DNA from: Arsenophonus sp052174495 | GTDB taxonomy: Bacteria > Pseudomonadota > Gammaproteobacteria > Enterobacterales > Enterobacteriaceae | NCBI GenBank assembly: GCA_052174495.1 | Contig: JBQMRR010000015.1 | Span: forward strand, 1-64,000 | Reading direction: 5' to 3' | Length of the DNA stretch: 64,000 nt | In this document: piece by piece, positions 53,590 through 64,000 of the stretch | Position numbering within the stretch: the stretch's first letter is position 1 | Layout of the letters: each line of letters begins with the position of its first letter | The notes under the pieces: generated by a model | Database searches by the model: none | The model's input: only the letters and a program-made list of their open reading frames with translations | Told to the model about the DNA's origin: nothing | Position numbers and translations under genes: made by a program

Positions 53590-55230
53590 TGAATTAATTT
53601 ACTAAGTAAAAATACCTTAACTATAGGTTTAACTTAGTAACGCTTGTTTTTCTCCATTTTATTGCATTGTTGTTGAGAATAATTTTATTATCGGGCCAGC
53701 CGACCTGAGTTTCGATAAAAATTAATCTCTTCACATACAAAATGCATTTGTATGGATTTACGCACAGGAATCCTTTTATAAGCAGAGCGAACCTCGGTTT
53801 TCGGTTATTTGCTATCCCTTCTCTCATGCTGTGCTTTTATACCTTCGATAAAAGTGTGCCTCGTTTACAATTTGATAAGAAACCATAGTGATCTAATATC
53901 TTAAGCATGCCTTTCCGTAATATAGTTTTATGGGTAGTATCTAATTATCTTTTCTTGCGTTAACATCTGCTGCAGGTTCTACTTAGTTATATGATCATAG
54001 TAAATGCATAATTACTACAAACTCAGTAACTCCGGAGTTTTAATATGAAATACTGGGTATTTAAGGTAGTGCTAGAAATATTTTATGCTATGCTACGCTC
54101 CATTTTATTTTTTCTCTAAATGTAACGTGGGCTCTGTACTTTGCACTTTCAGGTAACGCTGCACTTCTTTCTTGCGCAGAAGTGTGTCAGATAAGGAAGA
54201 TATTGAGATTTATCAGGTTATAATTGTAATGCAATAACTAGATAACAGCGCATCGTAAAATAGTTTTGACGCTTTTTTTTAAGAACAGATCACGCAAATA
54301 TAGCATATTTAATATCTAGAGCGCGACAGGGTAACGAAGATATTAATAGGCGGATTTTGATTGAGTTGTTGACCATAAATCTGAAAGGCACAGAAGATAC
54401 CAATTTTGATACTCTGTTTCTGTGTCCATTATAGCATAGGGGGTAGATGTGGAGCTCCTGGTGTAAAACGGAATATTGAATCGCAGCCAGTTATTGTTGA
54501 AAAGGCCAATAAAGATGGGCATAGTGTGAAAGTAATATATTAATACTTGCAGTCGGGTAAAATATGAATCTGCTATGTTCTAACCATTGCTCTGTAGCTT
54601 TAAAGTCGTATGAATTACGAGCTTTTAATCTTATAGTTTAGCAGAAAATTACTGTGGGAACATTCAGAAGAGGCACAGTAGCAGCCGTCCTGATACCCCA
54701 ATAACACAAGTGTTCTAGGTAAAAACATTCGTTCTATAAATAGATGCGTTTCTAAGCTGACGCTTCGAACCTGTTTTTAAGAAATTTATTTCAGCCGTCA
54801 TCAATGGTAAAAAGCAGCTTAATTAGAGCATATATATCTAGGTAAATTACGCCATCTTAGTTCCTTATAAAAAAATAGAAATCGTAATCCTGTCCCAATT
54901 TGTTAGTTCTATTTATCTAGTTATTTTTGTACTACTTTATGAGATGAAGCAGAGAGGAATTATTCTTAGTTCTCTATAAGTAATAAATTTATTAACAAGC
55001 ATACTTTTATTAAGTTCTTTTCAATGTAAGTTATATTCAGCATAATCAGATTAGCGCCTAGGACGTTGTTTAAAGCTCTAAATAATCATGATTAAAGGAG
55101 GATAATATACTTGGAAGTCTCAAAAAAATAAAGATCGAAATCTGCGAATTTTATAATGACCTCTTTTGAGGTGTAATAAAAATTCAGTCAGTCTCTCATC
55201 ATCAATTTTGCTAAAATAGATCAGAAAATA
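53590..55230 (-). mobile_element. IS91-family element, decayed copy
   Basis: Best-preserved copy, read on minus. Pieces identify an IS91-type transposase: a cysteine-rich YQDGCYCASSECSHS start, KATEQWLEHSRF, LPTASINI-LSHYAHLYWPF-NN-W, LRKKEVQRYLKVQSTEPTL, HYGFLSNCKRGTLLSKV and LLIKGFLCVNPYKCILYVKR. The HUH and catalytic tyrosine motifs are no longer readable. Sequence shared with the 29.6 kb copy continues to about 55230. Confidence 0.78.
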
Positions 55231-56411
55231 TTCTGGATAAACAATCGATTCTAATACGTGACTATGTATTGTCTTCTTGATTTACGTAATTTACGCTTTC
55301 TAGGAGGATTTATTCTAAGAGCCATATATCTGAATTTCTAAAAAAAATTCATATATCGCATAGTATAAAATAGTACTCAGATCATGATATTATGAAGCAG
55401 GATATCTGTGTTACTCACAGACCATAGTGAGTTATGTTCGTGGTATTGTATTATTACTTTTGGGTGGAGTAATTTTTAGAATCATTATAACCTTTGAATG
55501 AATAAGATTCCGTAGAACATAAAAATTTTATCCGGTGTTTTAAGAAACTAGAAAGATCTTGAATTACCAAATATGAAGCTTAAGAACTTTATGGCTTCTT
55601 CTTTCAAGAGACTTGATTTCTTTAAGAACTTGCTCTCTTATATCGCAATATACATTATCCAATTTATTGAATCTACTTATAATATTCAATTACTCTATTT
55701 TAACTTCAACGTTAAAAGAATAAAAAAATTTTTTGTATATTTATCTATAGATACCAAACTCTTAATTTGAAAATATAAATATATACTCTAATTTTTTAGA
55801 AAGGTTAGTTAAAATAATTGAATTAGATTAAATAAACTTTTATATCTTTATAAGATTAATGGATTTTAAATATGATTTAATATTAAATTTATATTTTAGT
55901 CATAGATGATTTTAGTAAACAAAGAGTAAATTACTTATAGATTTATAGCAATATATTTTATTACAAATCATTTCTAGTTTCATAATATAAATATTTCTTA
56001 TATAACATATAATTAAAGTTAATATGTTATTATCATGCCTGTATAAAAAAGTTTATACTGATTTTTGATTTATAGTTTTTCTTAATCTGCATCATCTTTT
56101 ATGATTATTTTATTTAGAAAAATGCATCCACTCTCGGTTATAAAATCGTTATTTGGAGCAGAGATTTTGAATTAAAATTATTCTAATAAAAATGAGAAGA
56201 TAAGCCATGCTATTAGCATTTTGCTTGTCAATAGGTAAAACATGCTTATTATTAAACAATTTAAGTTAATAACTGTATATAGATAGTAATAAATATTGAA
56301 TTTATAGAAATAAATTTTAATATAAAAGGTTTTATCTTTATTTCTTTAACTATCAATATTTTAAATATCTATTGAATTCGTAAAAATACCAGGATGATAT
56401 AAGAGAATAAA
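55231..56411. other. Eroded spacer upstream of lrhA
   Basis: About 1.2 kb, very A/T-rich. A 65-codon open frame at 55573-55770 is low complexity. Nothing recognised; the lrhA promoter must lie in the last few hundred bases but no clear -35/-10 pair stood out. Confidence 0.4.
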
Positions 56412-57290
56412 ATGATAAATTTAAATCGCTCAATTATAAATCTCGATCTTGATTTACTTAGAACTTTCGTTGCCGTTTCTGATCTTAATACATTTGCTGC
56501 TGCTGCAGCTGCAGTTTGTCGTACTCAATCAGCCGTTAGCCAACAAATGCAGCGTTTAGAACAGTTAGTAGGCCGTGAGCTTTTTGAGCGACATGGTCGT
56601 AATAAATTATTAACAAATCATGGTTTGCAGTTATTAGGTTATGCACGGCAAATATTACAGGCTAATGATGATGCTTCAGCTTCACTAACTTATAATGGTA
56701 TTGAAGGTGAATTTCGAGTTGGTGTTTCTGATGATACTAGAAATACTTTATTACCATTTTTGCTTAATCGTATCGCATCAGTATATCCGCGCATGGTTGT
56801 TGATATTTATATAAAGCGCGCTCAGTTTATCAAAAAAATGCTTGATAATGGTGAAATTGATTTAGCACTAATGCCGATAGAATTAACTCAATATCCAAGT
56901 ACACTTTTTCGTTCTGCACCAATTATTTGGCAGTGCGCACCTGATTTTCAGTATCAATTAAATGAGCCAGTTCCATTAGTTGTTATGGATGAAACTAATC
57001 CATTTCGTCGAATAGCAATTAATATACTTAATGCTGCCAGTATTAAATGGCGTATTGTTTATGAAGCCGCTTCATTATCGGCAGTGCTTGCAGCAGTTAA
57101 TGCTGAAGTCGGTATTACTGCGCGCCCATTGGAAATGGAAACTGGCAATTTAAGGACTTTAAGTGAAAGTGACGGGTTACCCCGCTTACCTGAAATTTTT
57201 TATTGGTTATATCGTAATATTAATGAGCAAAACGAGGTTATTTTAACTATATTTAGTGCAATTAAAAATAAGAAAACATCTTATATATAG
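56412..57290 (+). CDS. lrhA: LysR-type transcriptional regulator LrhA
   Basis: In E. coli LrhA represses flhDC and thereby flagella and fimbrial genes; orthologues HexA/PecT control virulence and secretion. It has 292 residues against 312 in E. coli; the missing residues are the C-terminal tail. The N-terminal winged helix is nearly identical to enterobacterial LrhA (INLDLDLLRTFVAVSDLNTF, then CRTQSAVSQQMQRLEQLVGR and RHGRNKLLTNHG). The effector domain diverges more but is uninterrupted. I chose lrhA over other LysR genes because of that N-terminus and because nuo remnants follow on the same strand, as in E. coli. It is an intact regulator beside a dead operon; its targets here are unknown. 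Confidence 0.92.
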   Translation: MINLNRSIINLDLDLLRTFVAVSDLNTFAAAAAAVCRTQSAVSQQMQRLEQLVGRELFERHGRNKLLTNHGLQLLGYARQILQANDDASASLTYNGIEGEFRVGVSDDTRNTLLPFLLNRIASVYPRMVVDIYIKRAQFIKKMLDNGEIDLALMPIELTQYPSTLFRSAPIIWQCAPDFQYQLNEPVPLVVMDETNPFRRIAINILNAASIKWRIVYEAASLSAVLAAVNAEVGITARPLEMETGNLRTLSESDGLPRLPEIFYWLYRNINEQNEVILTIFSAIKNKKTSYI

Positions 57291-58084
57291 TGCGGTCGAT
57301 TAAAAAAGTAACTAATAAAGAAATATTATATTTCTGATTATTAGAAAATAAAAGTTATATTTCAGTTAATGTTCTTATTTAAGTTAAATATTGCGAGGGA
57401 TTATATTATCCAAGCACTGTTTCTATATTTTAGATAGTTTATATCAATATTTTATAAAAACTTATTTTGTTTAACTGATTAAAATAATATTATATATATA
57501 ATATTTATCTTTATTATAAAGAAAAGAATTTTTAATAAAAATTATTTAAATTTTCTTATCAAGAATAGCAATTTTTTAGATAAAAGTTGTTTGTGATTTA
57601 TGATATGGTTTAAATTTTTATTTAAAAACTAATATTAATTTAGATTTGTGAATAATAATAATCGTTAACATTATCAATAAAATTAATTATTTTATGATCA
57701 ATTATGTTTTTTAACATAATTTAGACGTATGATTAATAATAGCGGAAGCAAAGTGCTTCTAAAATTGTTTTTCCTGAGATAATGATATATAAAACGAAAT
57801 ATCAGTTATATTAGTTGCTAATTAATAGTGTTAGTTTAATGAGTTATCATTTTTTTAGCTAATGATATTTTTAATTTACAGTTTAAAGTAAAAATGTCAA
57901 GAGAGCATTATTTTATATAAATAGTTATTAGAGAAATTAAGTTTAATAAAATTAATGTTTATCTATTTATTTTTATCTTTTCCTATTATTAGGATTTATA
58001 TTCTTTATAAGATTTCGCTAATTTAAAAGCGATGAAATGATATTACTTTTATTTATAAAAAGTAATCAGTGAGTATATCAATAT
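57291..58084. other. lrhA-nuoA intergenic region
   Basis: About 800 A/T-rich bases without open frames. E. coli also has a long regulatory gap here (the nuo promoters). No conserved operator could be picked out by eye. Confidence 0.5.
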
Positions 58085-58566
58085 ACATTGATATATTTGC
58101 TCATCATTAAGCTTTTCCAATATATTTTATTGGTGCTCTTGGTCTGTGTTACTTAATATTTCTTATAATGCTTATACCTTGATGATAAGTCCACAAAATA
58201 TAAGTAAAGCATATCTCTTATGAATCGGATATTAATTATGCTGGTACTGTCCTGTTTTTGTATTTTAGCGAAATTTTACTTGATTGTAATGTTTTTGTTA
58301 TCTTGATGTTGAAGCGTTATTCCTTTATGTGTGGAAGTCTCTATTAAAAAGAGAGACTCGTTAAGTTTTATTGAATAATATTGTATATTATTACTATTAT
58401 TTGTGCACTTATTCTACTTGGTTTGTATTTGCAATACTTAATTAAACGCCAGTGCGTTCATCTTTGTTATGTTAAAACCCAAGTGAAACAATTAAAACCA
58501 ATAATTATTACCCATAGTAAATTGAGGCATTTAAAGATAAGATTATACGATCATTTACATTAATTT
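58085..58566 (+). pseudogene. nuoA: nuoA remnant (complex I membrane subunit A)
   Basis: Small membrane subunit of NADH:quinone oxidoreductase. FIGALGLCYLIFLIML resembles the first helix. ESDINYAGTVLFLYFSEILL then DCNVFVILMLKRYSF matches [20 protein letters not shown] and VAMFFVIFDVEALYL in frame, with substitutions. The last helix reads IICALILLGLYLQYLIKRQC (family FVLLAGLVYLVRIGALDW). Stops are present. Confidence 0.85.
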
Positions 58567-58639
58567 AAATACTGAAATAACCTTTGTTTTTGCAAAGGCA
58601 GGATATTGTTTTTGGGTAATCCCAATCATAGGATAGCAT

Positions 58640-59240
58640 GTTCATCTCTATCTTTGTATGAGTAAATTAGAATATGTTTTACATAAAATATTGTATTTAG
58701 CAGAAAAAATTCTTTGCTGTACAATTTTAACCTTTTCCCATTTTCATGTTAGAATGGGGACTTTTTCCCCTGTAGCGAAAAAAGTCTCTCGATTTTGTTC
58801 TGAGGTACCAAGAGCATTATCGCGATAGGTTAATTTATAATTGTTATCGGAACCTATCTCATAGGACAGCTTCTGTTATTCAGTAACTTTATGATTAAAT
58901 ATTAGCCATTAAATAGGCAACCTCTATGAGATAGTTGTTAACTTTAGTTGTATGTACGGTATTTATTCGATTGTTTAGGGAGGTTTATAAATTTTTCTAT
59001 TGATGTCTATAGAAAGATACCAAATTACGTCCCCTCTCGGAAACTTATATGCAGCTTTATTATGATAATAATAAAGCAGTAAAGAATGTTATTCATTAAC
59101 ATATAAATGGCAGCAATTAAAGTGTTTACATTACTCTAAATATGCAATCTGGAAAAATAGCGTAAGCGTGGTATTGGTATAAAGAATGATGGTTAAAATG
59201 CCATCGTCATAATGCTAAATATAAGATTTAAAGTATAAAT
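58640..59240 (+). pseudogene. nuoB: nuoB remnant (Fe-S cluster N2 subunit)
   Basis: Carries cluster N2 near the quinone site. RKNSLLYNF-type sequence near 58705 matches GRKNSLWPYNFG; RFCSEVPRALSR near 58790 matches RFGAEVLRASPR; DVYRKIPNYVPSRKLICSFI near 59010 matches [20 protein letters not shown]. The cluster cysteines are lost. Confidence 0.75.
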
Positions 59241-59289
59241 CATGCAGCTTAATAGAATTAATGTGTTGCAGTAGTCGTAATAAACCTGA

Positions 59290-61130
59290 TCAAGCGTTGT
59301 TTGGTGCACAAAATAACAACAGATTATATAACACAAAAGAGTATTCAGGAAAGCATGGTAAACTTATGATCATTGTAATGATTGAATAAGTTTAGAACTA
59401 TATAACCAATTATCTATTCTAGATTTTTTGATGATTGAATCAACTCTTATGGAAATTAGTTATATGGTTTAAACGTAAACAACTTCTTTCCATAATAGAT
59501 TTTTTAAAAAAAAACTTAAATCTTATATCATATTGTTTGTTTTATAAAACTTTTATGATCGGAAAAGAGTAAAACTACAAAAGTTTATTTGAAGCGAATT
59601 TTTCTATTTTTTATCTTTTAATTTCTATTAAGCGTAACTGCGATATTATGCTGAAAGTGGCGCTTAGTAAAAATATCTTAATATTCTATCTATCTATTTC
59701 TTTTTTCTGAATTTTAATTGGTATGAACGTAATGTATGGGATATATTTGGCGTAATATTTAATACCATCCAAATTTCAACAGTTATTACTGCCAATGATC
59801 TAGTAAGGAGATTCATTATATAAAGATTATCCAGATAGAGCTATTGAATTTAATCCTTTTCTTTTAACTAAATAAAATTTTGATTTAAAGATGAAGTTAC
59901 TGAGATTTAAATTTAAAGAATAGAGAATGACGATAGGAGATGAACATGAAAATTTTATATTCTTGAATGTAGCTCTAAATCATTCCTCATATTATAGAAT
60001 CTTTCGTATTTTACTGCATGCAACTTAATACCTAAGAGATTATCAATTGTGTACATATATTGATTATTACCAATAAGGTATAAAAAGAATAGGTAAGAGT
60101 TAATCTTGATACAATTATATTCCATATATAACCTTATAGGGAATTTAGGTTACTGTATTAATGAAATGCCTTATGTATTAGTAGTCGAAAACTAGCAGAA
60201 ATTGATGTATCAGATCTCATTGAAATTACTATCCGTGTTATATTGTTATGGTTATTTCATATTAAGATTCATTACTCTAATTAGTATAGTACTTCTACTC
60301 AAGAAGTCGGTAGTAGAATACCGATTTTTTTACATTTACTAATTATTAAAAATATATGACATTATTGAAGTAATCACTGATTTCCGTATGGATTTAATCC
60401 GGCTTAGTTTTTAGGATCGGTGGTGTTGCTTATAATTTGCTGAAAAGTTAGTAAAAGGTTATTACAAAAGTCTTTTATTGGATGCTAACATGCTTGAATT
60501 CATATATCAAAGTAACATTGAATAAAATTAGTATTCTTAAATTGAATCTAATTGGTATAGCTGCTTACACTACTAAAAAAGCATTAGATTTGAGGTGAGT
60601 GATACTTAACTACTGCCGATAGGATAGGTCTTAATTCGATATTTGTAAATATTGACCCCTATTTAAGCTATTAAAATTTTAAATTTGATATTGCTGTTGA
60701 AAATAACGGTGATTATTATAATCAAGTGATATTAAAAGTAAAAGATCTACGGAAAAGCTGCCGTATTATTAAATAATATTTATGTAGACCATTTAAAATC
60801 AATCATTCATTAATGAATCCACTCCTAAAGTGTACTTTCAGTGCAGTATTAAACAATAATTAGCTATTTTATAAGTTTCATAGAAGTTAGTTATACTAAC
60901 AAATAAGGTTTTCAGAGGATTAAAACAACGAAAGGAATCAATAATTACTTATTTGACCTATGATACTAATACTATTAGCTATCACATCTGGGTTCGTATA
61001 TAAATTGCTTATTTATAAAAATAACTACTCTGATCAAATGGAACTTGCTATCTAATCTTATTAGTCTGCCTTTATAATATTGATTTTTTATATCAGATGT
61101 AGATCGTTAATCATGCAAGATAAATTTAAT
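59290..61130 (+). pseudogene. nuoCD: nuoCD remnant (fused complex I subunits C and D)
   Basis: The fused C-D form is typical of enterobacteria. SIKRNCDIMLKVALSKNI near 59630, NWYERNVWDIFGVIFN near 59715 (family NWYERETWDLFGITFD), KDYPDRAIEFNPF near 59830, then the D part: DEHENFIFLNVALNHSS near 59940, LGYCINEMPYVLVVEN near 60150 (family LGGCVNEMPYVLAVEK), and SDVDR near 61100 at the expected C-terminus. The C and D parts occur in one continuous stretch. Stops and frameshifts are scattered through it. Confidence 0.9.
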
Positions 61131-61164
61131 CTCAATTAAGAGTAAAATCGGCTAGATATCCGTT

Positions 61165-61650
61165 AACATAGTAGTAACTCACATCAAACATGATTTGGAT
61201 TTAATAAAGAAAAGTAAAAAGATATTAAGCAAGAAAAATGAGTATAAAAATATTAGAGCCGATTTAATTAAAGGATTAAAAGTATATAAAAATCGCTATT
61301 AGATAGAAGATGGTGCTATTTATGCGATTTTGCTGATCTGTTAAGTATTTTTTATTAGTCATGTAAGAGATATAGTGATCGATCCTTTTTTGCGGTTAAA
61401 TTTATTGTAAATCTTATTAGTTAGTATATTATTTGTTATTGTGACAATATGGTTTTTATATTGCGAGTTATCAAGGTATCGAAGGATAAAATTATCAAAT
61501 TATTGAAAATCGCGATTTGGTAAAACAACTACTGATGAGCAGTTTTACCTTTTTTAGTAAACTTCTTATCTGAATAATTGTAACAAATGTCCTTCCGACT
61601 ATAATAATTGATCATAATAACTATAGTTATATAAATTTATCTAATACTTA
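61165..61650 (+). pseudogene. nuoE: nuoE remnant (2Fe-2S subunit)
   Basis: Part of the NADH dehydrogenase module. LIKGLKVYKNRY-IEDGAIYAI near 61260 matches ALKIVQKQRGWVPDGAIHAI. The 2Fe-2S region CDNMVFILRVIKVSKDKIIK near 61440 matches CDSVVCHINGYQGIQAALEK with the second cysteine lost. Confidence 0.78.
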
Positions 61651-61659
61651 ATGGCTATT

Positions 61660-63036
61660 AGAGGCAGCATCCATGCTAATATAGTGATAAATTACTTGTA
61701 GTGCGCAGATACATTTATTAATTTTCAGTTACGTAAAGATCATCAATAGATCTGATTAGACTAATATTTAAGTAAAATAATTATCAAAAGTTCTAAAAAA
61801 TACTTAAAACTATCACTCAAATATTAAATTCTTACCTTAGTTAAATCTGCTAGTATTAAAGATCGTGGTGATATTGCTTTTCTACCAGTTTCAAATGAAG
61901 TTTGATGCCAAAGTATGACAGGATTAACATTCATTATCTACTTTGTAATGCAGATTAACTAGAGTGTGAAACTTATAAAAATTGTTTTTAATAGAAAACA
62001 ACCAAATTTATTGATTTAAGGAATGTTAATTAGCGTCTTTGTATTGAAAGCATACATGGATATATATCCTGAAAGGAGTGAATATATCAAAAAAACTAAA
62101 TATTTATTTAAGATTAAATTAGAGAATCGAAAACAGCAGATTTATTAGAGAAAAATATTATGGGTACTGATTTTTAACTTTGACCTTTTTATGAATATCG
62201 GTGCTGGGGCCTATATTTATAGTGAAGAAACAACGCTAATTAACTCAGTTTAAGAGAAGTGAGGGGCAAATCCTCGCTTAAAATTACCTTTTCCAGCAAT
62301 ATTCAGCGCCTAAAAGTAACCGAATTAGAATGTAAAAACATTATATTAATGTAACGACGATTATTAAACATGGTAAATAGTGTATTCTGTCTTATAGAAA
62401 GTAAATGTAAAGATATCGGAATTAACCTAATGGGATTTTTCAGTTGAGTCAATAATTTAGACCTGTAGGAATTATCTTTTTATATTACTGCTTGAGAGAT
62501 CCTGGATGGTTATATATCTAGGATGTATGAAGATTTAATACTTAAATCCTTCCAACCTCCCCCCAAAAAACCAACAAGGCAGATAGGAATAGGTATTAAT
62601 TTTCTAACAAAAGCATATTTTGATTTAGTTATAGATTTTAATAGTATTCTAAAATAGAAGTGCCGTTTAGGTGTACTGTGTCTCCATGTCAGTTAATATT
62701 AAAATGAATATGGTTTCTTTTAACTAAAAATTTATAGTAATTTTTTGTCCGCGAATTGTGTAGTTGCTGTGCATTTTATTATAATGGCTTATATGAAGTG
62801 TGAAATTTATAGATTTTATAGTCTGGTGAAGGATAATCAGGTGATATCTAAACATTAAAATAACTTTGTCGATTTTTGGCAGGTAAAACTTTTTTTTGTT
62901 CATCTACCTAGATTGCTGAGCTTATACAGAGTGGTATTAAATATTTTTTGCTGAATTTGAAGCTGGTATTAACTAACAGAATTTCGCAATTTCAGTGTAA
63001 TTGCTTACATTTAACTAAATTTGTTAAAGAAGCATT
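61660..63036 (+). pseudogene. nuoF: nuoF remnant (NADH-binding subunit)
   Basis: Binds NADH and FMN. LKWSLMPKYDRINIHYLLCN then AD near 61890 matches LKWSLMPKDEXMNIRYLLCNAD. GAGAYIYSEETTLINSV near 62200 matches GAGRYICGEETALINSL, followed by GANPRLKLPFPA. Near the end ELIQSGIKYFLLNLKLVLT matches EPLQSAIKYFREEFEAGI, and LLKKH the final LLKERW. A C6 tract lies at 62559-62564. Confidence 0.9.
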
Positions 63037-63079
63037 GATGCTAACTTAGCTAATATGAATAAAAACATATTTAATTTAA

Positions 63080-64000
63080 CTGAATTTTTAATTAAGATCT
63101 CCTAAAAATGAAGAGATGGAAGGATGTTAACTATGTCTCTAAAATAGAGACGAAAAATGATATGGTGTAAATGGGATAAAATATATTGTAGGATTGTCTC
63201 TTTCTAGATCTCAAGAATCCTATTTTTCCTAATATTCAAACTTGGGAAGTGTTAATATTTGTCGTTTATATATAAACAATAGCAAATGTTGACGATACGC
63301 ATGGTCGTCAGATAATGTTCTGGATGATACTAATTTATAATATAACCTATATTTCTATTGATGATGAAGCTAAGTAGTTTCATGCAAGTATTCTTAAGTG
63401 GATTGATAACGAATTTTATATTTTGCCATTTTTATAAAGAAAAATAGCAATTGTCATTTATATAAAATTTATAATTAAAATCTATGTTGGTTCTTTGATA
63501 ACAAAATAAATTATTTTATTGTTTTCTATCGTTGCTTTCTTTTTTTGAAAAGAGAGTTCTGATTCAGAAATCTAGATGTTTATAATGGCCATGAACATGG
63601 CTGTTTTACCTGAATGGAAGATAATTCCAGTAAAGAGTAAATTTCTAGCAATTTAGTTAAGATCTTATTAAATGAGTTTTTATTAATAAAACTAATTATA
63701 ACCATTACAATCACAACTGAGATATGAAATTTATGCGAGGAATGTATCTATATTTAGTATTAGTTTTAATACTAGTTTGGTAAACGTTATTATAAATTAT
63801 GCCGGGTGAAAACTATTATAATAGTGTAGTAAATCACTACTTTTATGTGATTGAGGGTTGTTTTAATTAAAATTATATTAATCATCAAGATTGTTTTCGA
63901 TAGTTTTAATTAGTTAAAAGAAAGTAATACATTATTCCGGTTGGAAATAATGCCCTGATCTAAACTTTTATTAAATTTTATAATAAGCGAAAAGTTATCG
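63080..64000 (+). pseudogene. nuoG: nuoG remnant, 5' part (runs off the window)
   Basis: Large Fe-S subunit of complex I. CRLYINNSKC-RYAWSSDNVL in shifting frames near 63260 matches CRQCAVKQYQNADDTRGRLV; ISIDDEAK-FHASILKWIDNE near 63360 matches ISIDDEEAKQFRESVVEWLM. DVYNGHEHG and SSNLVKILLNEFLLIKL near 63570-63700 match NVYFGRPEDG and SGNLVEICPTGVFTDKT. It continues beyond 64000. Confidence 0.82.

Noticed and set aside
56412..57290. Call as argP/iciA or another LysR gene
   Set aside because: The N-terminus is LrhA-specific and nuo remnants follow on the same strand, as for E. coli lrhA.
1..64000. Prophage, toxin-antitoxin, restriction or other defence system
   Set aside because: No integrase, capsid, restriction, toxin or defence motif was seen on either strand.

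Overview
The window is AT-rich (roughly 28% GC by eye) DNA from an enterobacterial (gammaproteobacterial, Enterobacterales) genome in mid-decay. About twenty intact housekeeping genes sit in long stretches of eroded DNA. Gene content and local order match Escherichia coli block by block, and the wide spacers hold recognisable corpses of the expected neighbours plus old insertion sequences. This is the pattern of a host-restricted insect symbiont of intermediate age (Serratia symbiotica-, Arsenophonus- or Sodalis-like lineages). The sequence alone did not let me name the species.

Layout. 1-2.7 kb: relA cut off by an IS256-type remnant, then eno. 7.2-12.8 kb (minus): tktA and the epd-pgk-fba operon. 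14.6-20.3 kb: tRNA-Asp, dnaQ, rnhA, yafS, gloB, then dead mltD and yafD. 22.2-28.9 kb: hpt, the ABC transporter pair yadG-yadH, folK and pcnB. pcnB is read here from an AUU start codon 465 nt upstream of its first AUG. 29.1-31.3 kb: dead gluQ, an IS91-like remnant and an orphan terminator. 33.5-40.4 kb: efp, dead epmB, groES-groEL behind a heat-shock promoter, dead fxsA and dead aspA. 45-51.9 kb: dead dusA, dnaB, alr and a stub of tyrB. 56.4-64 kb: lrhA followed by a fully pseudogenised nuo operon (nuoA, B, CD, E, F and the start of G).

About a dozen degenerate copies of one IS256-family element and two of one IS91-family element fill much of the spacer DNA. No intact transposase remains. IS copies lie at most junctions between blocks that are far apart in E. 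coli, and they truncate relA, mltD and tyrB.

The surviving genes cover lower glycolysis and the pentose phosphate link (eno, fba, pgk, tktA), vitamin B6 and folate steps (epd, folK), purine salvage (hpt), D-alanine for the wall (alr), replication and fidelity (dnaB, dnaQ, rnhA), RNA polyadenylation (pcnB), translation of polyproline motifs (efp), chaperonin (groES/groEL), methylglyoxal detoxification (gloB), an exporter (yadGH) and one LysR-type regulator (lrhA). Complex I, aspartase, the EF-P lysylation enzyme EpmB, tRNA-modification genes and probably normal stringent control have been lost. I found no CRISPR array, prophage, defence island or clearly novel multi-gene system. The most notable items are the AUU-start pcnB, EF-P kept without EpmB, short poly-G tracts confined to eroded DNA, and the orphan hairpin/terminator near 31.1-31.3 kb.
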